Below are positions 41,089 to 45,642 of a DNA stretch of 45,642 bases, in pieces (the first letter of the stretch is position 1; each line of letters starts with the position of its first letter). Location of the stretch: contig VERH01000006.1 in NCBI GenBank assembly GCA_018882735.1, positions 1 to 45,642 on the forward strand. Reading direction: 5' to 3'. This DNA is from Candidatus Nanopelagicaceae bacterium (lineage in GTDB: Bacteria > Actinomycetota > Actinomycetes > Nanopelagicales > Nanopelagicaceae). The position numbers were made by a program, and so were the translations under genes. A model generated the notes under the pieces. That model was not told the DNA's origin, did not search any database, and saw only the letters and a program-made list of their open reading frames with translations.

Positions 41089-42393
41089 TTGTCTGTATTT
41101 CGCATCGCGATCGTAGGGGCTGGCCCAGCTGGTTACTTTGCTGCGCAAGCCCTTCAAAATCTTCAAAGCGATAATCGCAAATTTGAAATCGACATGATTG
41201 AGCGTCTTCCAACGCCATGGGGATTGGTTAGAAGTGGCGTAGCCCCAGACCATCCGAAGATCAAAACCGTATCGAAAGTTTTTGAAAAGATTGCAACTAC
41301 TGAAGGTTTTCAACTCTTCTGCAATGTCGAACTCGGAAAAGATCTGACTGTTGAAGAACTCACTAGCTCTTACGACGCAGTCGTGATTGCAACCGGAACA
41401 AGCCGGGGAAGAAAACTAGGTATCCCTGGCGAAGATCTTCGTGGCTCCTTGTCCGCTGCTGATTTTGTTCCTTGGTACAACGCCCACCCTGATTACGTGG
41501 ATGTAGATGTTCCACTAGATACCGATACCGCTGTAGTCATTGGCGCCGGAAATGTGGCTATGGATGTAGCAAGAATGCTTGCCCTAGAACCCAAAGAGCT
41601 GGACGTAACTGATACAGCTAACCATGCGCTGGTTGAATTACATAAGTCAGCAATCCGACAAGTTCATGTATTTGGCCGCCGCGGTCCGGAGCATGCAGCC
41701 TTCACTTCACCAGAACTAAGGGAGCTTCCGAAGCTTGAGCACACCGATGTAGAGATCGGCGAGTGCGACATAAAAGATGCACTAGAGCGAGCCAATTCTC
41801 AAGGTGAGTTACCAAAAGACGTTAAATCAAACTTGGATGCGATGATGCTGATTGCCCAAACTCCAGAAAAGGGAAATGAGCGCAAGCTGAACTTTCATTT
41901 CCTCGCCTCACCTATTGAGATAAAGGGCAAAGACCGGGTTGAGGAAGTTGTCTTTGCGATTAATGAAGTTAGAGAAGGGAAAGTAGTAACAACAGCCGAT
42001 ACCTATTCGGTAAAGACAGGGCTAATCATTTCAGCTATCGGATATGAAGCCGATCCAATTCCTGGGCTTCCATACGATGGCGGAAAAGTTTCAAATGTCG
42101 ATGGTCATATCAAGGACACCAATATCTATGTAGTGGGTTGGGCCAAGCGCGGACCGTCTGGGGTAATAGGCACCAATAAAAGTGATGCGGCTGGAGTTAT
42201 GGAATCACTTATTGGCCAACTAAATGAACCAAAACCAAGACAAGACCTAAGTGAGAAACTAAGAGCGCGTGGAGTTATCCATGTCTCTCAAGGGGCATGG
42301 GAGAGAATAAATGCCACCGAAGTTGCCACTGGAGAACCCTTAGGTAAACCACGTGTGAAATTTGTGAATCGTGAAGAGATGCTAGGACTTTAG
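41089..42393 (+). CDS. fprA: Ferredoxin/adrenodoxin-type NADP+ reductase
   Basis: A 434-residue flavoenzyme of the FprA (adrenodoxin reductase-like) family, moving electrons between NADPH and ferredoxin. FAD-binding IAIVGAGPAGYFAAQAL (6-22), ERLPTPWGLVRSGVAPDHPKIK, the NADP-binding VVIGAGNVAMDVARML, HVFGRRGPEHAAFTSPELREL, and the C-terminal GWAKRGPSGVIGTNKSDA are all present. No ferredoxin gene is nearby. The start is TTG 41089, with AAGGAG 6 nt before it, in the 24-nt gap after tRNA-Ser(GCT), with which it may be co-transcribed. The 3' end overlaps the convergent VanY-like gene by 12 nt. Confidence 0.93.
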   Translation: MSVFRIAIVGAGPAGYFAAQALQNLQSDNRKFEIDMIERLPTPWGLVRSGVAPDHPKIKTVSKVFEKIATTEGFQLFCNVELGKDLTVEELTSSYDAVVIATGTSRGRKLGIPGEDLRGSLSAADFVPWYNAHPDYVDVDVPLDTDTAVVIGAGNVAMDVARMLALEPKELDVTDTANHALVELHKSAIRQVHVFGRRGPEHAAFTSPELRELPKLEHTDVEIGECDIKDALERANSQGELPKDVKSNLDAMMLIAQTPEKGNERKLNFHFLASPIEIKGKDRVEEVVFAINEVREGKVVTTADTYSVKTGLIISAIGYEADPIPGLPYDGGKVSNVDGHIKDTNIYVVGWAKRGPSGVIGTNKSDAAGVMESLIGQLNEPKPRQDLSEKLRARGVIHVSQGAWERINATEVATGEPLGKPRVKFVNREEMLGL

Positions 42394-42960
42394 AAAAGCG
42401 CGAGCGTCTTTAAACATTTTGGGACATTTCCAACCAGGAGCAATATTTCCCTCAAAGTGCCACCATTCATTTTCAAAAACTCGACACAATCCAAATTTAT
42501 ATCCATGTATTTCAAGCCACTTTGCCCCCTTTGGATCATTTGGATAGTTGACATCAATCGCTAGTCCAAGTGGATGATGTGAAATACCTGGTGGCGAAAC
42601 CCATTTAGCAGCTTCTTTATAACTGCCATATTTTCGTAGAGCTCGCTTAAAGAGCTCGCTCTGTCGCGCTAGCGTTCGATATCCCGACGTAATGTCCAGC
42701 GCGACTCCATCTCTCTTAGCAGCAGCTTGAGCGGAAAGAAATCGAACTTCTAGCGTTGAATTCAAAGTTTTTGGGGCAGTAAGTGAATAGGCAATAGGCC
42801 CTTCGCCGAGTGATAGTTCGCTCTCTAAACACTGGTTAATTACATTAGAAGTGCGAAGTTCATAGGAAATTTTGTCGGCACAAATTACCGGGATATCTAC
42901 GGCATGAGAGCTTGAGATAGGTATAAGTAAGAGCGCCACAAGCGCCACTATCCGCTTCAC
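42382..42960 (-). CDS. VanY-type D-Ala-D-Ala carboxypeptidase, exported
   Basis: A 192-residue protein with a signal peptide (MKRIVALVALLLIPISSSHA, cleavage after about residue 20) and a VanY/M15B catalytic domain: SGYRTLARQSELFKRAL, the zinc-binding SHHPLGLAIDVNYPND, and EWWHFEG. It should trim the terminal D-Ala (or a related bond) of peptidoglycan stem peptides outside the membrane. Two cysteine pairs may form disulfides. GTG 42960 is the start, with TAATCT (42968-42973) ending 7 nt before. It is transcribed alone. Confidence 0.88.
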   Translation of the reverse strand: MKRIVALVALLLIPISSSHAVDIPVICADKISYELRTSNVINQCLESELSLGEGPIAYSLTAPKTLNSTLEVRFLSAQAAAKRDGVALDITSGYRTLARQSELFKRALRKYGSYKEAAKWVSPPGISHHPLGLAIDVNYPNDPKGAKWLEIHGYKFGLCRVFENEWWHFEGNIAPGWKCPKMFKDARAFLKS

Positions 42961-42967
42961 ATTTCGC

Positions 42968-42973
42968 AGATTA
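42968..42973 (-). promoter_or_regulatory. -10 element of the VanY-like gene
   Basis: TAATCT on the minus strand, 7 nt before the GTG start; no Shine-Dalgarno. Confidence 0.45.
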
Positions 42974-43022
42974 CCAGGGTGAAAAGCAGAGATTTTGTGG
43001 TGATAATATTCGCAGGCAATTT

Positions 43023-43095
43023 GCGCCCGTAGCTCAACGGATAGAGCATCTGACTACGGATCAGAAGGTTTGGGGTTCGAATCCCTACGGGCGCG
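43023..43095 (+). tRNA. tRNA-Arg (anticodon ACG)
   Basis: Acceptor GCGCCCG/CGGGCGC, D stem GCTC/GAGC, anticodon stem TCTGA/TCAGA with loop CTACGGA (anticodon ACG, read as ICG after deamination), T stem with GGTTCGAATCC, discriminator G. CCA is not encoded. The first 28 nt are identical to the second tRNA-Arg at 43766. Confidence 0.96.
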
Positions 43096-43140
43096 CAAGA
43101 GAATCAATTGAGATAACGCATTACTTTCTGCCAACCACCT

Positions 43141-43146
43141 TATATT
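43141..43146 (+). promoter_or_regulatory. -10 element of the DUF1349 gene
   Basis: TATATT, a near-consensus -10, ends 6 nt before the ATG at 43153, implying transcription starts at or next to the start codon. Confidence 0.5.
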
Positions 43147-43152
43147 TCACTT

Positions 43153-43728
43153 ATGAATAATGCGCTCCCACAGGGAACCTGGCTCAATCCACCGGGAGAT
43201 TCATATCTAGACCAAGGTGGTTTTCATGTAACTACGAAACTTGAAAGCGACTTTTGGCGTGAAACCTCATATGGATTCACTCATCACTCGGGTCACGCCT
43301 TACTAAATGAGTTTCCCCAAAATAGTGCGATTGAGTTGAGTTGGTTACTTAATTATCATCAGCAATTTGATCAAGCAGGATTATTTATCTATAGCGATGA
43401 AAGTAATTGGATAAAAGCCGGGATTGAGTTTGCAGATGGCGCTCCACAACTAGGAGCCGTAGTCACAATTGGAAAATCTGATTGGTCCGTAGCCCCAGTC
43501 GCTGATTGGATGGGAAGGGAAGTTCATTTAAGAATTAGTAGAAGTGGCGATGCGCTCACGGTTCGAGCACGCACCGATGGTGATTGGCAATTGGTTCGCT
43601 TAGCGCCATTAGACCCAAATCGGCATTGGAGAGCAGGCCTTCACGCCGCGAGCCCAACGCGTGAAGGATTAGTTATTACATTTACATCAATCACTACCGG
43701 AAGTGCTGATTCCTCGCTTCATGGTTAG
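43153..43728 (+). CDS. DUF1349 (concanavalin-like) family protein
   Basis: A 191-residue cytosolic protein matching the DUF1349 family: an all-beta fold with DFWRETSYGFTHHSGHALL, QFDQAGLFIYSDESNWIKAGIEFADG, SDWSVAPV and the ending EGLVITFTSI. Relatives resemble concanavalin-type lectin folds, and the yeast member is known as regulator of Ty1 (REE1-like); no biochemical role is assigned in bacteria. It stands alone between two near-identical tRNA-Arg genes, with a leaderless-type promoter. Start ATG 43153 is fixed by that spacing. Confidence 0.82.
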   Translation: MNNALPQGTWLNPPGDSYLDQGGFHVTTKLESDFWRETSYGFTHHSGHALLNEFPQNSAIELSWLLNYHQQFDQAGLFIYSDESNWIKAGIEFADGAPQLGAVVTIGKSDWSVAPVADWMGREVHLRISRSGDALTVRARTDGDWQLVRLAPLDPNRHWRAGLHAASPTREGLVITFTSITTGSADSSLHG

Positions 43729-43765
43729 CCGATAACTTATCGAAATTGATAAACTTTCAATTCAA

Positions 43766-43838
43766 GCGCCCGTAGCTCAACGGATAGAGCATCAGACTTC
43801 GGATCTGAGGGTTGGGGGTTCGAGTCCCTCCGGGCGCG
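43766..43838 (+). tRNA. tRNA-Arg (anticodon TCG)
   Basis: Acceptor GCGCCCG/CGGGCGC, D stem GCTC/GAGC, anticodon stem TCAGA/TCTGA with loop CTTCGGA (anticodon TCG), T arm with GGTTCGAGTCC, discriminator G, no encoded CCA. Closely related to the tRNA-Arg(ACG) at 43023, differing mainly in the anticodon arm and variable region. Confidence 0.96.
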
Positions 43839-43949
43839 CTTTACTCACAGCAAAGAGCTCGGCACGGCCTTATAACTTTGTCAGTTAACGCATTTAGCAT
43901 GAATCTAACTTCCCCATTAGTACGAGGCGCGATTTAGATGCGCGCAATC

Positions 43950-43960
43950 GGGGGGGGGGG
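43950..43960 (+). repeat. Run of 11 G at the start of the LuxR-type gene
   Basis: Eleven consecutive G lie one base before ATG 43962. In a genome of moderate GC this is a striking outlier. The 5' part of the run can pair with the anti-Shine-Dalgarno CCUCC (G-C and G-U). Its length may vary by slippage, or may be misread by sequencing. Confidence 0.8.
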
Positions 43961-43961
43961 T

Positions 43962-44723
43962 ATGAGTTTTTCAGATCGACAAATTCACAACTTATTTGCG
44001 ATAGCAAAAATTGTTTACGCAAGCCCAGAGCCGAATGAGCTCTGTGCGCTTCTTGCGACACGAGTGTGTCCGGAAGGCGAATTAGCCAAGGTGTATCTAG
44101 CCAAGCTGGATCAGGATGGGTTATTCAGAGGCTTAGCATCGTTTGGTTATGCGAGAGAATCAAAAATTCACGAATACAAAGTGGGGTTAGTACGAAGTGT
44201 CCCAATGCCAGATGCTTATCTACGCTCTGAAGTCATTGTGTTCAATAAGAATGAACTATCAAGCAGGTATCCGGAGTTCACAACAGTTGATGAGCGAAGC
44301 CCGTGGGAATCTATGGCAATCACACCGACTCTTGGCAGAGGCTTGGTATTCGTCTTTAGGCTTCAGGTTCCCCTAGTGGAAGATACTTCGATTCAACTTT
44401 ACTTTGAAGCAATTGCAAATCTCCTGAGTTTCTATCGCAAAGAGTGCCATCAACAGAGTTTTGAACAAGTTACTCCACCAAAATTGGAAGCAGCCACCAA
44501 AGCTCAGAATGATGAGGAGCTTAAGGATCGTCCACTCACAAAGCGACAGAGAGCGATTCTGGCTCTTATTCAAGAGGGATTAACCAATTTTCAAATTGCA
44601 GGAGCGATTGGCTATAGCGAATCGCTAGTTCGCCAAGAATCAATTCTTATATATTCCAAAATGGGCATAAGAGGACGCGTTGACTTGCGAGCCGAAGATA
44701 CTCTTCTAAGAGTTTCGCGATAA
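43962..44723 (+). CDS. LuxR-type regulator next to heliorhodopsin
   Basis: A 253-residue protein with a sensory N-terminal part (about 1-165) and a C-terminal LuxR/GerE helix-turn-helix (about 192-245: LTKRQRAILALIQEGLTNFQIAGAIGYSESLVRQE). The N-terminal part has the length and alternating strands of a GAF-like fold (ELAKVYLAKLDQDGLFRGLASFGY), but no known ligand residues are obvious. The frame also opens at ATG 43938, which would put four glycines from the G-run into the protein; ATG 43962 (MSFSDRQ) looks better because the G-run can then act as ribosome-binding site. The heliorhodopsin gene follows by 27 nt on the same strand, so the two are probably co-transcribed. Signal and targets unknown. 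Confidence 0.82.
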   Translation: MSFSDRQIHNLFAIAKIVYASPEPNELCALLATRVCPEGELAKVYLAKLDQDGLFRGLASFGYARESKIHEYKVGLVRSVPMPDAYLRSEVIVFNKNELSSRYPEFTTVDERSPWESMAITPTLGRGLVFVFRLQVPLVEDTSIQLYFEAIANLLSFYRKECHQQSFEQVTPPKLEAATKAQNDEELKDRPLTKRQRAILALIQEGLTNFQIAGAIGYSESLVRQESILIYSKMGIRGRVDLRAEDTLLRVSR

Positions 44724-44750
44724 AGTTAAGAATCCAATAAGGGGGATCTA

Positions 44751-45536
44751 ATGGCAGCATCAACTCCACTACAAATTCCGGCCGAACGGCTGAGCGGACT
44801 TAAGCGATATAACTTGATTGCTGGGGTATTTCATCTCGTTCAAGCGCTAGCAATCTTCGCACTTGCGAATGATTTTGCACTCCCAGTCTCTGTTAACTAT
44901 TTGAAAGATGCGCCAGTTCCGGGCGCAGAATTTGAAAGTATCGTGCTCTTTGATTTCCCTATTGCTCTAGGTGTCGCTCTATTCTCTTTGATTAGCGCTG
45001 TGGCCCATTTCTGGATTGTTGGCCCAGGTTTTAAGAAGTATTCAAATGATTTGAGCAATATGCGAAATATTGCTCGTTGGGTTGAGTACTCAATCTCATC
45101 GACGCTGATGATTGTGCTTATCTCGCTTATTAATGCGGTTTGGGACATAGTGGCGTTGCTGGCAATTGCGGGTGTTAATGCTGCGATGATTCTATTTGGT
45201 TGGCTGCAAGAGAAATATGAAGAGCCAGGAAAGGGAAGCTTGCTTCCATTCTGGTTCGGTTGCATCGCTGGCATAGTGCCTTGGATCGCGATGTTCTGGT
45301 TGCTCTTCTCCCCAGGTGGTACCGGGGAAGCGCCAGGCTTTGTCTACGGAGTCGTCTTCTCGCTATTCATCTTCTTTAACTCCTTCGCGCTAGTGCAATG
45401 GCTGCAATACAAGAAAATTGGAAGATTTGCTGACTATCTAGTTGGCGAGCGCACCTACATAACGCTCTCTTTCATCGCAAAATCTGCCCTTGCTTGGCAG
45501 ATCTTTGGTGGAGTTCTCGCAACGAGCGCCCTCTAA
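44751..45536 (+). CDS. Heliorhodopsin
   Basis: A 261-residue seven-helix retinal protein, closely resembling actinobacterial heliorhodopsin 48C12 as I recall its sequence. Shared stretches include NLIAGVFHLVQALAIFALANDFALP, RWVEYSISSTLMIVL, GVNAAMILFGWLQEKY, LLPFWFGCIAGIVPWI and AKSALAWQIF. The retinal Schiff-base lysine is Lys244, the counterion Glu112; His28 and His86 correspond to conserved inner histidines. Heliorhodopsins sit inverted in the membrane (N-terminus inside), have a long photocycle and show no ion pumping in the best-studied case; signalling or enzyme-regulating roles are proposed. AAGGGGGA, 6-7 nt before ATG 44751, is a strong Shine-Dalgarno. Probably co-transcribed with the LuxR-type gene upstream. 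Confidence 0.95.
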   Translation: MAASTPLQIPAERLSGLKRYNLIAGVFHLVQALAIFALANDFALPVSVNYLKDAPVPGAEFESIVLFDFPIALGVALFSLISAVAHFWIVGPGFKKYSNDLSNMRNIARWVEYSISSTLMIVLISLINAVWDIVALLAIAGVNAAMILFGWLQEKYEEPGKGSLLPFWFGCIAGIVPWIAMFWLLFSPGGTGEAPGFVYGVVFSLFIFFNSFALVQWLQYKKIGRFADYLVGERTYITLSFIAKSALAWQIFGGVLATSAL

Positions 45537-45560
45537 CAACTTAGGTAGAATTCGCTAACT

Positions 45561-45642
45561 ATGAACTTCCTTGCCGATCGCCGCTTTACCGCTTCGTTTA
45601 TGCTCTTTGGTGCTGTTAGCGGATTTATTGCGTCGTTCTTAC
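45561..45642 (+). CDS. Start of an unidentified membrane protein (cut by window edge)
   Basis: From ATG 45561 the frame stays open for 27 codons to the edge: MNFLADRRFTASFMLFGA followed by VSGFIASFL. It has a basic head then a hydrophobic helix. It begins 24 nt after heliorhodopsin on the same strand, so it may belong to the same transcript. The pattern GAxSGFIASF faintly recalls the first helix of vitamin K epoxide reductase-like proteins, but the piece is too short to decide. Confidence 0.55.
   Translation, partial: MNFLADRRFTASFMLFGAVSGFIASFL

Noticed and set aside
43938-43961. ATG 43938 as the true start of the LuxR-type protein
   Set aside because: It would give an MRAIGGGG head encoded by the G-run, and has no SD or well-placed TAnnnT; ATG 43962 can use the G-run for ribosome binding.
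1-45642. CRISPR arrays, insertion sequences, rRNA genes, riboswitches
   Set aside because: Looked for on both strands; no spaced repeat array, transposase, rRNA stretch or recognisable riboswitch core was seen.

Overview
The window looks like chromosomal DNA of a small-genome, moderate-GC actinobacterium, most likely a freshwater acI-type (Nanopelagicales, 'Ca. Planktophila'-like) organism. The reasons are: actinobacterial marker genes and gene order (DUF5318-ponA-GT87-rpsF-ssb-rpsR-rplI-dnaB; crgA/trpG/pknB/pstP; pcnA next to a divergent MutT4-like NUDIX gene), a heliorhodopsin very like the actinobacterial 48C12 type, and extreme compaction. No prophage, insertion sequence or CRISPR array was seen. 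The lineage is an inference from gene content; no database was searched.

Layout. 0-5.4 kb: NUDIX hydrolase (cut by the window edge), divergent CCA-adding enzyme, then a minus-strand operon of two GT4-like glycosyltransferases and an MFS exporter. 5.5-12.5 kb: DUF5318 protein, class A PBP, GT87-like membrane glycosyltransferase, the S6-SSB-S18-L9 cluster with a structured leader and a clear terminator, a patch of DnaA-box-like sites, then dnaB. 12.5-17.5 kb: DUF6671 zinc protein and a winged-helix regulator divergent from an SbtA-type bicarbonate permease, an EamA transporter, an acyl-CoA dehydrogenase and tRNA-Gly(CCC). 17.6-23.2 kb: dcd, lemA-htpX, and a minus-strand cysD-cysNC-TauE sulfate-activation operon. 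23.2-28.8 kb: OmpR-type two-component pair, crgA, trpG, PASTA kinase pknB and phosphatase pstP. 28.9-32.6 kb: pheA-serS-HAD-TRIC operon and tRNA-Ser(TGA). 32.7-39.4 kb: a long tightly packed sdh operon continuing into a YvlD-like protein, two CrcB fluoride-channel subunits, a 53-residue zinc protein, a lipoprotein and a sulfotransferase. 39.4-45.6 kb: Xaa-Pro peptidase, tRNA-Ser(GCT), FprA-type reductase, VanY-like peptidase, DUF1349 gene between two tRNA-Arg genes, a LuxR-type regulator with an 11-G run at its start, heliorhodopsin, and the first 27 codons of another gene.

Two window-wide patterns stand out. Seventeen 5'-most genes have a TAnnnT hexamer ending only 6-9 nt before the start codon and no Shine-Dalgarno, which points to leaderless transcription as the default; operon-internal genes use start/stop overlaps (ATGA, GTGA, TAATG) or Shine-Dalgarno sites. 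Six of seven convergent gene pairs overlap at their 3' ends and the seventh is 2 nt apart, so almost no intrinsic terminators fit.

The most interesting parts are the LuxR regulator/heliorhodopsin unit with its G11 tract, the DnaA-box-like cluster before dnaB, the SbtA/winged-helix/DUF6671 module, and the rpsF leader that can hide its Shine-Dalgarno.
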